Below, piece by piece: positions 20,180 to 31,130 of a stretch of DNA of 64,000 bases (position 1 is its first letter; each line of letters starts with the position of its first letter). The notes beneath the pieces are model-generated. The model did not search any database, had not been told where the DNA came from, and saw only the letters and a program-made list of their open reading frames with translations. A program made the translations under genes and the position numbers. Location of the stretch: contig CAJNDS010002142.1 of NCBI GenBank assembly GCA_905221605.1, positions 332,501-396,500 on the forward strand, given 5' to 3'. Origin of the DNA: Symbiodinium natans. Lineage: Eukaryota > Sar > Dinophyceae > Suessiales > Symbiodiniaceae.

Positions 20180-20361
20180 GTTTCTAAACCCTGAACCCTA
20201 ATTAAGCCCTAAACCCTAAACCCTGAACCCTGGGGCCATGTGCCTATCAAACCGAGTGAGTAGGATTTTGCACAACACTTATCGGATTTTAAGGTTGAGG
20301 GCTTCGGGCTTGATGAGTGGCGCCTCGAATTAGGGTTCAGGGCTCCTTATGTGAGACATAT

Positions 20362-20508
20362 ACTTGGAGGTTCATGGGTAGTTATAAGTAGAGTTACAAG
20401 TACCCTAAATACGGCTATAGGTATAGTAACCATACCTATAAATAGGGCTAGAAGTATAGTTTCCATACTTATAACCCTACTTAAAGCTACCCATGAACCT
20501 TCAAGTAG
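20362..20508. mobile_element. Foldback element, family M1 (long copy)
   Basis: ACTTGGAGGTTCATGGGTAGTTATAAGTAG...TACTTATAACCCTACTTAAAGCTACCCATGAACC form extended inverted arms. Confidence 0.9.
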
Positions 20509-21154
20509 GGTTTGGGGAGTCTAGCCGCGTTTAAGGATGAGGGTTGAGAGTTTCGGCTGCTTGGGGTCGAAGGAGGTGGGCTTGCGGGTCATCGGTTAGC
20601 CCTTGGTTTGCGGTTTGCCAAGGTTCTTGAATCCCAAGAGCTCCTATAAACGGATTCTCATGGCACCTCCATGTCTGCTCACTCACTACATGGTTTTGTA
20701 TTTTCGGTCAAGTATTCACTCATAAACTCACTCAATTATTCATTTCGTTTCTAATCAGAGCAAGTGCATGAACTTAACTTACAAGGAATGAAAGGGTGAA
20801 TGGCGCGAAATGAATTGAATACATGAACGTGAGGAGTCGAGCTTCACGGAACTGCGATTTACATGCACTTGTGTGGGTGCCCTAAACCCTAAACAACCCT
20901 GCACCCCGAGCCCTTCAACGAGCCGTGAGGGTTTAGGGTTTAGGGTTTAGGGTTTAGGGTTTAGGGTTTAGGGTTTAGGGTTTAGGGATTCTGGCAAATG
21001 GGCGGGCAGTTGAGGCTTAACGTCAGAGGGCTTGTATAGGATGAAGCAGCTCGCCGTTTTCTTAGACTTCAGGGGTCTTGCACGCTCGAGGCTCTATGTC
21101 CCGCACATCAACCCATCTTGCAAGGGTTTCAATGTGTCATATCTAACTCTCCCT
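20509..21154. other. No gene recognised
   Basis: Unique-looking sequence with one TTTAGGG array (20927-20986). No frame stands out. Confidence 0.5.
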
Positions 21155-21290
21155 GAGCCCTAAACCCCTAAACCCCTAAGCCCCTAAGCCCCTAAGCCCC
21201 TAAACGCCTAAACCCCTAAACCCCTAAACCCCTAAACCCCTAAACCCCTAAACCCCTAAACCCCTAAACCCCTAAACCCCTAAACCCTGA
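21155..21290 (+). repeat. CCCCTAAA octamer array
   Basis: About fifteen units of an eight-base variant (CCCCTAAA, some CCCCTAAG), locally replacing the seven-base unit. Confidence 0.9.
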
Positions 21291-21398
21291 ACTCCAAACC
21301 CGAAACCTCGAACCCTAAAGCTTAAAGCTTACTTGTAACGGATTCAACATCCTAAACTCCAAACCCTAAACCCTAACCCCCAAACCCCCAAGCTGTAG

Positions 21399-21455
21399 GA
21401 ACAGCTGGGTGACCTTGCGCACCGCATCCAGCGGAGCGAGCAGTCCCAGCAGGAG
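21399..21455 (+). CDS. Coiled-coil exon
   Basis: AAGCTGTAG/GAA: 19 codons, EQLGDLAHRIQRSEQSQQE, with donor GTCGGC. C-rich array before, long TTTAGGG array (21485-21590) after. Confidence 0.65.
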
Positions 21456-21484
21456 GTCGGCGCCTCGATGTTAGGATTCAGGGA

Positions 21485-21590
21485 TTGGGGTTTAGGGTTT
21501 AGGGTTTAGGGTTTAGGGTTTAGGGTTTAGGGTTTAGGGTTTAGGGTTTAGGGTTTAGGGTTTAGGGTTTAGGGTTTAGGGTTTAGGCTG
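21485..21590 (+). repeat. Pure TTTAGGG array
   Basis: About fourteen perfect heptamers at the intron 5' side. Confidence 0.95.
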
Positions 21591-22000
21591 GGCAGCTCGG
21601 AGATTGTTTTCGGCAGCCCAAGGACCTTCTGATAGAGTTTAGGGCATAGGGCCTGGGGGTTAGGGTTTACCTGGGGAACCCTCGGGCTCAAAATAGCGCC
21701 CGCCGGTTGGACAGGCACTTTTTTTGCCCGTTCTGGGATTGAACGCCTGCAGCCCGAAATTCCGCCTGTAGCCTTTTAGGCCTGTGTGTGTCTCGAACCC
21801 TGATCGCGATCCCTCAGCCCTAAATAGCCTTCTGAAGTTCTTGGCGTTGCCTTGCCCAACAATTTAAAAGGAGATCTGCTAGGGCAATCCTCAGATCCCA
21901 TGCGTCTTAACATGAATTGGCTCCCCCACACAGCCCACATCCTGAAACAAGACTCTTTCTAGCCTACACCTGAAAACCGAAACTCTGTAAACCCTAAACC

Positions 22001-22318
22001 GGCACCTCCTGGACATTGTGCCGCGGGGGTGCACGGGTAAATACGCCCGTCGTTCATGAAATTACGCCCGTTGTTCATGTAATTACGCCTGCAATGTTCA
22101 CCCCCAAAAGCCGTGTTCAGGCCTAAATCTTCCCCCAAACTCCACAAAAATCGCTCAAGCCGGCACCTCCTGGAAATTGTGCTGCGGGGGTGCACGGGTA
22201 AATACGCCCGTCGTTCATGAAATTACGCCCGTTGTTCACGTAATTACGCCTGCAATGTTCACCCCCAAAACCCGTCTTCAGGCCTAATCTTCCTCCAAAC
22301 TCTACAACAATCGCTCGA
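22001..22318. repeat. 161-bp tandem duplication with CGCCTGCA motifs
   Basis: Two copies (22001-22161 and 22162-22318) begin GGCACCTCCTGGA and carry ACGCCCGTCGTTCATGAAATTACGCCC, differing by few bases. The surrounding 21690-22690 is enriched in CGCCTGCA/CGCCTGTAG. Non-coding repeat of unknown type. Confidence 0.85.
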
Positions 22319-23328
22319 CTCCGCCTGCAAGCCTGCCCTCAAAGACGCCTGCAGCCCGAAAGTTGACAGACCTCTCTCCTGTGTTTCCTTTGATCAAAAA
22401 CATGCTGGGACGACAACGAACCCTCTATTTCCGAAGCTCTCTCATTCGTGTGCTGGAACAATCATGTTGGAACGAATTCGAGACATTATTGGCTTCATAC
22501 AAGCACGTTGTAACAGCCTATTCTTGGGGGGGGGTCTCAAATAGGGTTCCCATACTATCCTAAACTCGTACTCGCCTGAAAACATGCGCGTTTATGATAA
22601 TACGCCTGCAGGCTATTTTTTTGCCCGCAACCCTTTGCAGGCGCCTGTTTCCGAAAAGGCGGAAATTTAAGCCCGCAAAGGTTATGCAGGTAAGGTTTAG
22701 GGTTTAGGGTTTGGGGTTAGGGTTTAGGGTTTAGGGTTTAGGGTTTAGGGTTTCGGGTTTAGGGTTTAGGGCTTCGCTTGTGATTTAGTCGGGCCTTTGC
22801 TTCGCTTCTCTGATTGCCTCTCACTTCTGGTCCCGCGCAAGGGACCAGAATTTAGAGGATTCCCCGCGAGTTGCAAGACACCGCAGGTCCCGTTGAGGTC
22901 CATCTTGCAGGTTTGAGGGGTTTGGGGCCACTTTTTGTGGGCAGAAGTCATGCCGAAATGTCAAAGTGTTACTTGAGAACCTGAAGGCCCTTCACACGCC
23001 AAAGCCTTCAAGCATCCTCGAAGAATCCGAAACACAAAGCGCTCGAGACCCCATGAAGGAATTGAAGACCGTTTCGTAGAGAATCCAAGACCCTTTGCAA
23101 CCCTTAAAAACACCTAACGCTCTCAAAGACGACCATCCTTCTCACCAATGATACCCTGCACACAGCGCCACACCCGAAACTCTAAACCCCAAACCCTAAA
23201 TCCTAAACTCCCACACCCTAAATACCAACCTTTAAATCCCAAACCCAAGGTCCTAAGCTCTGAATCCCACATCCTCCAAAACCCAAGATCCTAAACTCTA
23301 AAATCCACATCATAAGCCCCGTACCCAG

Positions 23329-23366
23329 GCCCTGGAGGAGGATGCCAAGCTCAAGGCACCCTCAAA
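23329..23366 (+). CDS. Small charged exon
   Basis: GTACCCAG/GCC: the frame reads ALEEDAKLKAPS, with donor AAA/GTTTAGGG. Very short; supported by island context and helical composition. 22690-23320 shows a TTTAGGG array and no gene. Confidence 0.5.
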
Positions 23367-23667
23367 GTTTAGGGCTTAGGGTCGAGGGTCCAGGGTTCAG
23401 AGTTTCAGTTTGGTTTGTGAGGGTTTTCAGGGTTACCTTTGCTTTGGTTTTTTTGAGGTCTGCTTTGGGTGGTTGAGGTTTGTTTTGGGTGTTTGAGGTT
23501 TGCCATTGGGTCTTTGAGGTTCGTATTTTTTGCAAAAGGCCTGGTTCGGTTTTTGTTTATCAGGTCTTTCTTCCCAGGGCTTGAGTTTCTTCTTCAGTAG
23601 TCTTCAGGGTCGTATCTTGTATGGGTTTACGGCTTTAAGTGTTCAGGGCTTCATGGGCTTGACGGTT

Positions 23668-24194
23668 TAGTCGGAGGTTCATGGGCAGGTCTATTAAGCA
23701 GGGTGATAAGTATGGCAACTATACTTACAGTAAAAACGCTGTATAAGAAAACGGTTTTCCGGTGATAGGGTACCCTAAGTTTCTAAGTTTCCATTACCCC
23801 TGTAACCGGGGGGGGGGGGGTTGAGGGTTGAGCCTAGGGTAGGCTTGGTTTCTAAACTAATTTCTTAAGGGAGTACGCTATACCACTAGACCAAACCCAT
23901 GTTCCAGGAATGGTGGTGGGAAGGGTTCCCGAATGTGACTCCCGCGCGTTTTGGGGTAGGGTCAGGCCAGAGGCGCGGGGTCACGTTAGAGCTTTTCAGG
24001 GCTGAAAACCTCCAGAATGTGACTCCCGCGCCCCAAAACACTAGGGTACCCTAAGTTTCTTAGCTAGAAGGCAACCGCAAATCGACCAATATTCCCGGGT
24101 CTAGGGGCTCAGTTTCTTAAGCAGTGGTTTCTTATACAGTGGTTGTAGGGTACTGATAAACCTACTTATTCCTACCCATGAACCTCCAAGCAGG
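23668..24194. mobile_element. M1 foldback element split by an insertion
   Basis: The left end (GGAGGTTCATGGGCAGG...GGGTGATAAGTATGG) and right end (ACTGATAAACCTACTTATTCCTACCCATGAACC) are 420 bp apart. The insert has its own repeats: TACCCTAAGTTTCT twice, and GAATGTGACTCCCGCGC as a direct repeat with an inverted partner GCGCGGGGTCAC. Confidence 0.65.
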
Positions 24195-24519
24195 GCTCAG
24201 GCACTTTAGGGTGTTGAGTTGGGATGTTGACCCTGATACTAGTAGACTAGCACTTAACAGGGATTCTAGTGCCTCCCCTCTTTTCATACCTGGTAAAGAG
24301 CTGTTAGTATGAGGGGCCCTAAACCTAAACCGCATTTAAACCCTAAACCCTAAACCCTAAACCCTTCATTAAGCTGTTAGTACAAGGGGGAACATCCCAA
24401 GTTTAGAGTTTAGGTGTTGGGGCCCTAAACCTAAACCCTAAACCCTGAACCCTAGCTTCTAAACCCTAAATCCTAAACCCTGAACCCTAATCCCTAAACC
24501 CTAAACCCCTTGAAAGCAG

Positions 24520-24595
24520 CGAGGGCGACGTCGCCGCTGCCAGCGCTGCCGCACAGGGCGCCGACCACAGCGAGGCGCATGCGGGGTCTGATACA
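24520..24595 (+). CDS. Ala-rich exon
   Basis: GAAAGCAG/C: the frame reads EGDVAAASAAAQGADHSE, with donor GTCTGATA. C-rich upstream and G-rich repeats downstream. Confidence 0.5.
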
Positions 24596-24702
24596 GGGTT
24601 TAGTGTTTAGGGCTTCAGGGTTAAGGGTTTAGGATTTAGGTTTTCGGGTTTAAGGTTTAGGGTCAAGGGTTTAGGATTTAGGGTTTGGGGGGCCAGATGG
24701 CT

Positions 24703-24813
24703 CTTGGTAGCCCAGTGGTCCCTTTTCTGCTTTTTAGTTCCAAGGCTCCCTTATGAAGTAACCAAACTCAAAAAAGGGCACCCTTGTGATAATTAGGTTA
24801 CTGGGCTACCAAG
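24703..24813. mobile_element. Foldback element, family M3 (best copy)
   Basis: CTTGGTAGCCCAGTGGTCCCTTTT...AAAAGGGCACCC...TTACTGGGCTACCAAG, with inverted ends of about 17 bp. A half M1 element (24818-24893) follows at once. Confidence 0.9.
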
Positions 24814-25780
24814 GATATTTCTTGGAGGTTCATGGGTACTTAGAAGTAGGGTTATAAGTACGAGAACTGCCCTTGTAACCCTAAGTGGGGTTTAGGGGCT
24901 ATAGGCTATAGGGTTGACGAGGCTCGTAGGCGTCAGGGCTGACTATCGTGTGGCTTACAGGGCGCATTTCTTGCTGTACAAGGTTTGGGGTTTAGGGCTT
25001 AGAGGATTCAGGGCTCAGTTTAGGACTTGATGGGCTTGCAGTGCTGAGGTTTCAGGTGCAGGCTTTGGGATGTAAGTAGGGCTCCCCAGACCGCTTCGCA
25101 AGCAGCTCCAAGCGGTCCCATCATGGGCTTACAGTCTTACAGCGTCAGAATGGCTCATGGCTTTTGGCTTAGGACCTGCAATCCCTGAACGCAAAGCTCT
25201 CGCGGACACTGCAGGCATCACAGGCCCAGCAGGTAGCTGCTCTTCGGCTCAGGCCGGGCGGGCAGGAAGCTACATGCTTCCTTCATTGTTGTTGCATCAA
25301 GCCCCAGATAGCTGTTTAAACTGTCATGTTGACTGTGGGGTCAAGATGTAATACGAGTGCCTCAACAATTACCAATATGAGATTCTTTCTCATCTTGTTA
25401 ATTTCAGTAATTGTAAACCGCCCATCGGCACCCTTAGCCCTAAACCCGAAACCCATCGACAGGGGCTTGACCCAGACGATCTTGGGACTAGGGTTTGGCG
25501 GCTTATGGCTCGAAACCTCTGCTCCCGATCACCCTAACCCTAAACCTATATGCCCAAACTCTAAACCCAGAATAAAAGGCCTGTATGCGGGGTTCCACAA
25601 TTAAGGCTACCTTATCGGGGTCCTTAAATAGTGGAATCCTACGAGTTGGGGTCTATTTTTTGGGGCCCCCTTTTTTGTGTAAACCCCTCATATCTCTTCC
25701 CCCTCCAAGAAACCCTAAACCCTAAACAGCAAACCTAAACTCCTAAAACCCTAAAACCCTAAACTCTAAACCCGTAAAAG

Positions 25781-25854
25781 TCTCGGCCAAGAGGCGGCAC
25801 CAACTTCAGGTCGCCTTGCAGCAGACCCGCTCAGAGGCAAGAGCCCGGATTTTG
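25781..25854 (+). CDS. Coiled-coil exon
   Basis: GTAAAAG/TC: the frame reads VSAKRRHQLQVALQQTRSEA and on to ARILV, basic/Gln-rich helix, with donor GTTGATT. C-rich array before; poly-G and TTTAGGG repeats after. Confidence 0.6.
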
Positions 25855-26105
25855 GTTGATTTGGAGGGGGGGGGGGATTTAGGGTTTAGGGTTTAGGGTT
25901 GAGGGTATTGGGGTTTTAGGGTTAGGGTGGAACCTAAAACCTAACCTTCAACTTTAAAGAAGGCTTACCCGCGTAACCCCACACCCACTGTATAGGGACT
26001 ATACAGGGTAATTATATGTATTTATATAAGTTATATAATAAGATTAAGGGTCCCTTCTAGGGGTCCCTCCATATACCTCTTAATAGTGTGTGTGGTTCGG
26101 GGTTT

Positions 26106-26157
26106 CTTGGTAGCCCAGTGGTAAACCTGGTTAGAATATGGTTACTCGGCAACCAAG
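26106..26157. mobile_element. Short foldback element, family M3
   Basis: CTTGGTAGCCCAGTGGTAAACC / GGTTACTCGGCAACCAAG, an internally deleted copy. Confidence 0.8.
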
Positions 26158-26264
26158 GTTTGGGTATTGGGCTTGGGGTTACGCGGGTAAGCCTTCTTCA
26201 AAGTTGAAGGTTAGGGTTTAGGTTCCACCCTAACCCTAAACCCTAAACCCTAAACCCTAAACAG

Positions 26265-26348
26265 CCACCCAATCACGCCAAGAAAGGCAGCGACCCAACA
26301 TCGCCTGGCAGAGCAAGAGCGGCACCAGGCAGAACCGGGTGGGACGGG
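26265..26348 (+). CDS. Coiled-coil exon
   Basis: AAACAG/C: the frame reads RKAATQHRLAEQERHQAEPG, with donor GG/GTTTAGGG. CCCTAAA immediately upstream. Confidence 0.6.
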
Positions 26349-26636
26349 GTTTAGGGTTTAGGGTTTAGGGTTTAGGGTTTAGGGTTTAGGGTTTAGGGGT
26401 TTCGCGGTTAGGGGTTTGGGGTTCAGGGTTCACGGGTTCAGGGTTTAGGGGTTTAGGGGTGAAGGGTTTTGGGGTGGGTGTAACTAAGCACGGAAACCAT
26501 ACTTCTGACCCTACTAAAACCTACCCATGAACCTCCAAGTAGGTAACGATTAACCAATATATGGTTCAGCGTCGGGCGTTCCCGGCCCCCCCCCCCCATG
26601 GTATCCCACCCCCCCCCCCAAGTCTACTCTACGGTC

Positions 26637-27065
26637 CCTAAACCCTAAACCCTAAACCCTAAACCCTAAACCCTAAAACCTAAACCCTAACCCTAAACCC
26701 TAAACCCTAAAACCCTAAAGCCCTAAACCCTAAACCCGAAACCCTAAACCCTAAACCTTAAGTCTTAAACCTTAAACCCTAAACCCTAAAACCCGAACCC
26801 TAACCCTAAAACCAACCCCCAACCACACCACAGGGGGGGGGGGTATCATCGAGTACCCCATCCGCGGGGAAAACCCTAAACCCTAAACCCTAAACCTAAA
26901 CCCTAACCCTAAACCCTAAAACCCTAAAACCCTAAACCCTAAACCCTAAAACCCCCTAAACCCTAAAACCTAAAACCCTAAACCCTAAAACCCTAACCCC
27001 CAACCACACCACAGGGGGGGGGGGGGGGGGGGTATCATCTTAGTACCCCATCCGGGGGGGGGGGC
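26637..27065 (+). repeat. CCCTAAA cluster with duplicated poly-G motif
   Basis: C-rich arrays are interrupted twice by the same block, AACCACACCACAGGGGGGG...GTATCATC...GTACCCCATCC (about 26818-26868 and 27001-27055). A related inverted form is near 60668-60695. The following AT repeat (27355-27430) and 27066-27567 hold no gene. Confidence 0.8.
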
Positions 27066-27363
27066 CGCCGGGGCTGAACCATATATGCCGCTATGTGGCT
27101 GGCTTCCCTAGTTCGCGCTATAAATCCCAGAAATTTCTACAAGTCCACAAAAGTAGCGCCTATAGAGAAGTTCAGTCCCAGGTAGGGTTTCAATCAAACG
27201 TGGTCAAACAGTCTAAAGGTTTATTCAGGGCGCAGGTGTTTCTAGGGTTTGGGGTTAGACTCCAAAAATAAACTCCAAAATTTAAAATGTTGCGACCGTC
27301 CCAACCTTCTATGTCGTAATGGAAAACTTACATAGCAGAACCGATGTGTCATAATGTATGTAC

Positions 27364-27400
<37 letters not shown>

Positions 27401-27639
27401 TAGATATATACATATATGTATATACACATCCGCTTGTTTATGTAGACATTTGTTTACTGCTTCAACACGACAAGCAGCTAATATTCCTACCAAGCCGAGC
27501 TGCGGATTGATCCCAACAGCCCCGACATACCCCAACCCCGAAGTCCTGATCCCCTATGTGCCTGATCCTAAACCCTAAACCCTAAACCCTAAACCCTAAA
27601 CCCTAAACCCCCACGCCCTCTGCACGGCTCCCGTGGGAG

Positions 27640-27748
27640 GTGCGTCGCTTGGAAGCCTTGCTGGAGAGTGGTCAGCTGAAGCTGCAGCGAAGCACCGCAG
27701 ACCTCGAGGCATGTTGCTCGCAGCTGCGGCTTAGCTCGGGGGAAGGCG
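27640..27748 (+). CDS. Coiled-coil exon (long)
   Basis: CGTGGGAG/GTG opens a 109-nt exon: VRRLEALLESGQLKLQRS, then TADLEACCSQLRLSS, with Leu at heptad spacing. Donor GTTTAGGG. CCCTAAA array at 27568-27610. Confidence 0.7.
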
Positions 27749-28249
27749 GTTTAGGGTTTAGGGTTTAGGGTTTAGGGTTTAGGGGATGGTTCAGCCAAAC
27801 TTACGTACGACATCTGGGATGTTTCATGAATTCTATAAAGAAGTCTCACCCCTGGGCGAGGGACTGCACCATTATTTCCTTTGCTTGGCTGACGCCATTT
27901 AGGCTTCAGATTTCTGTATCACATTCTTATGGTCTCATGATGATATAAGGTATTCTCCTTAATCAACTTATTGGGGTTGATACTCAGACCGTGGGAGGAT
28001 CCAAAAAGCAGATCCCCTTAAGGGTTAAGACCGACCCAAGAGTAGTATGGGGTACTATTTGGGGCTTCACATTTTGGATCCTCTCCAGGGGGTCTGGATA
28101 GCTGTGTCGCTTTGAAAGGCTTCGGCGTTGTCCGGATTGAGGGCACCAGCTATGCTCTGGTGGTTGGGTTGGGCTCAGGTCTAGGGTCTAGGGTCTAGGG
28201 TCTAGGGTTTAGGGTTTAGGGTTTTAGGGTTTTAGGGTTTAGGGAGACC

Positions 28250-28347
28250 AAGGAAGCAAACAAATTGGCTTCAAGGTCCCCTCATAAAGTAACAAGCCCC
28301 CCAAAGAAAGCTGCCCTGATAATAGTATGGATACTGGGCCACCAAGA
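28250..28347. mobile_element. Diverged foldback element, family M3
   Basis: GGTCCCCTCATAAAGTAACAAGCCCCCCAAA...ATACTGGGCCACCAAG. The left inverted end is degraded. Confidence 0.55.
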
Positions 28348-28489
28348 AAGAGAGACACCCGAAACCCCGAAACCCCGAAACCCTGAAACCCTGAAACCCT
28401 GAAACTCTGAAGCCTAAAAAACCTTGAAACCCTAAAAAACCCTAAACCCTAAACCCCAAACCCTAAACCCTGAACCCTTCCATGGTGAG

Positions 28490-28540
28490 GCCATGCGAAA
28501 GTGCCTCGAGCAGCAGCGATCACCGGCGGCCCTAGGCCGG
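28490..28540 (+). CDS. Small helical exon
   Basis: ATGGTGAG/G: the frame reads AMRKCLEQQRSPAALGR, with donor GTGGGTT. C-rich repeats before, TTTAGGG-derived repeats from 28585. 28700-29250 is AT-rich with no supported gene. Confidence 0.5.
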
Positions 28541-29310
28541 CGTGGGTTATCTTGATCTAGTAAGCAACCTGGGCTCTTTTGAGGTAGGTTTTAGGGTTTA
28601 GGGTTTAGGGTTTGGGGCTTGGGGCTTGGGGCTTGGGGCTCAGGGCTTAGGGCTTAGGGCTTAGTGGGCTTAGGGCTTAGAGCTTACGATTTAGGGTTTC
28701 TAAGGGAAGTTACATGGTCCCTTGATATGGGCCTTCTTCAAAGGGTTCTGAAGTATGGGCCTGTTGGTATCGAGGGTATATAACGGGGGTAGCAGGGTTC
28801 CCCAAGTAAGGGTCCATGGCCTAAGATTATTGATCTAGTAAGTGGCATTGGCAGTCTTGGAGTAGGGTAATCCTTGCTTTAATCCACAGATTGATCTCTG
28901 TAGCAAAGATCATTGAACAGTGCTATGCTTGTATCAATATATTGTTGTGTTAGTATTCTAGTACTATAGTATGACATTCGAGTATATGATTTTATCAGTA
29001 TATTACTATATTACTAGATTATTCAGTTCTTTCAGTATTGCATTGCTACAATATTTTCCGCACTCTTATTTCTACATTATTGTTCGCTTTACATCGCAAG
29101 ATTCTCATTTCTGTTTTCTAGTAGCATATGTTCATCTAATAAAGCTGCTGCCAACCTTTGCTCCCTGGCATGCTGCCAGGGAGCTCCATGCACGCGCACG
29201 GGGCCTCAGCTGCCCTAAGGAACCCTCTTGTACTTTGAGGAATATTGACCCTAAACCCTAAACGCTAAAACCTAAACCCTAAACCCTAAACCCACACTTG
29301 CAAGCATGCC

Positions 29311-29413
29311 AGGGACTCCCATACCCCTTAAGTAAGGAAAAATCCTAAAGTATAGCACGGCTCCATGTGGTTTAAGGATTCTTCCTTCGTTTAGGGGGCA
29401 TAGGAGTCTCTGG
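29311..29413. mobile_element. Foldback element, family M9
   Basis: ACTCCCATACCCCTTAAGTAAGGAAAAATCCT...AGGATTCTTCCTTCGTTTAGGGGGCATAGGAGT; inverted arms of about 35 bp. Relative at 41555-41695. Confidence 0.85.
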
Positions 29414-29813
29414 GTGTACTTCTTCGGTAGCCTCATCCAGGGGCCCATTGGGTCTCCATTCGGGCTTAGGGCTTAGGGTTTAAGGTAACTGTTCCTTGTA
29501 TAATGTAGGATACCAAAAGGGCCCGTGATTGAGATCAGTCACCTCACGGTTGGTGAGCATCGACATCCAGAGACGCAAAGCGAATACTTGCAGATCTTGT
29601 TCACACAAGGAGCTTCCAACAAGCAGAGACATTTGCCCTAATTGCGGCTGTGCATCTTGCATGCAACTTCGGGGAAAAGTCCCTGAATGTTCCCTAAACT
29701 ACAGTCAGTATGGTCCCGAAGGGCGCAACTATTCCGACTCCCTAAGCCCAAAACCCTAAACCCCACCCTAAACCCTAAACCCTAAACCCACATGTGAACC
29801 CTGGTTCAACAAG

Positions 29814-29871
29814 GTCTCCATCCATCGCGGAGCTGAAGAAGCTGGTGGAGCGCCAGTACACTAAGGCGGGG
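29814..29871 (+). CDS. Coiled-coil exon
   Basis: TCAACAAG/G: the frame reads SPSIAELKKLVERQYTKAG, with donor GTTCAGGGTTTAGGG. CCCTAAA before it. Confidence 0.6.
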
Positions 29872-30156
29872 GTTCAGGGTTTAGGGTTTAGGGTTTAGGG
29901 TTTAGGGTTTAGGGTTAGGTTGGGTTAAGGCTTTGGTGTTTGGGGTTTTAGGCTTTAGTTAGGGTTTAATTAGGGGGGAGGCAGCTGTTGAAGGAGGGCC
30001 TTACATTCAAAGTAATCTGCGCCGCAATTTTCCCCAATGCTCCCACGCGAAACCCGAGCCTCTGATGAAATCGTTGTTTGGGGTCCAAGTATATGTGTGG
30101 TGATAATCTTTGCATTAGTTTTTGGCTTTAGTTTTTGGCTCCTGCACCTAAACCCT

Positions 30157-30334
30157 ACTTGGAGGTTCATGGGTAGCTACAAGTAGGGTTATCAGTACCC
30201 TAAATGGTGCAAGAAATATAGTTACCACATTGAAAGCCCTACTTCTACCTGCCCCCTAAATCCTAAACCCTAAACCCTAAACCCTAAACCCTAAACCCTA
30301 AACCCTAAACCCTAAACCCTAAACCTCCAAGTAG
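30157..30334. mobile_element. M1 foldback element carrying an internal CCCTAAA array
   Basis: ACTTGGAGGTTCATGGGTAGC at the left; AACCTCCAAGTAG at the right (30322-30334). Between the core and the right end lies a pure CCCTAAA array of about ten units (30255-30320). Either the array expanded inside the element or the element inserted across it. Confidence 0.7.
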
Positions 30335-30368
30335 ACCCTAGGCCGCTGCCCCGCTCTTGGATTCCCAG

Positions 30369-30410
30369 GTGGGAGAGCTGGAGGCCAAGCAACAGAGGCT
30401 GCAAGCCGAG
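30369..30410 (+). CDS. Coiled-coil mini-exon (14 codons)
   Basis: ATTCCCAG/GTG: VGELEAKQQRLQAE, with donor GTCTGG. Both sides carry C-rich repeats, an exception to the usual polarity. Confidence 0.6.
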
Positions 30411-30414
30411 GTCT

Positions 30415-30660
30415 GGGCCTAAACCCTAAACCCTAAACCCTCAACCCTGAACCCTGAACCCTAAACCCTAAACCCTGAACCCTGAACCCTGAACCCTGAA
30501 CCCTGAACCCTAACCCTACACCCCATACCCTATACCCTAAACCCTAAACTCTAAACCCAAAATACCCATTCTGAATGAGGGGCACCCTAAACCCCTAACC
30601 CCAACCCCTAAACTCTATCCCCTAAACCCCAAACCCTAAACCCTAAACCCTAAACCCGTC
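30415..30660 (+). repeat. CCCTAAA / CCCTGAA array
   Basis: Contains a locally homogenised CCCTGAA block (30470-30508) within CCCTAAA and CCCCTAA variants. Confidence 0.9.
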
Positions 30661-31093
30661 CGACAGCTGAAGTTTATAGTCGAGTTATATCAGGGAGCTT
30701 GAGGTCACGGATGAATGGGATTCTGGGGTGCAGGTTTGGGTTTAGGGTTCACGGGTTAGGGTTGAGGGTCTAGGGTAACCCCGTACTTTAGGGTTCAGGC
30801 TTACTCAACGTACCCCCAGACCCTGCAGCTTATAGTTCAGATCAAGGCAGTCTCTTCACCTTCCCCCACACATCCAAACTAAGAGTCCTTACAGCCTCAA
30901 GGGTACGGACGGTACCCTTAGTAGGAGACAGGAATGTAACTTCTCCACACAAATCCTATAGTTCCAAAAAGCCTGAAGCCTTAAGCCCTCAATCCTGAAC
31001 CCTAAACCCCTCAATCCTGAACCCTAAACACAAGTGCAACAGCCCCCTAGACCCTAAACCCTGTAAGCCGTAAGCCCTGAACCCTTGCTGGAG

Positions 31094-31130
31094 GTCTTGC
31101 GACAGAGAGAGCTGCAGCGACACAGGGGAT
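31094..31130 (+). CDS. Coiled-coil mini-exon
   Basis: TGCTGGAG/GTC: VLRQRELQRHRG, basic and helical; downstream border uncertain because a TGA follows in frame. Confidence 0.4.

Noticed and set aside
23800-23915. tRNA-like sequence on the minus strand (TGGTCTAGTGGTATAGCG, a good A box)
   Set aside because: No B box (GGTTCGAATCC-type) or matching acceptor stem follows; at most a tRNA-derived repeat fragment.
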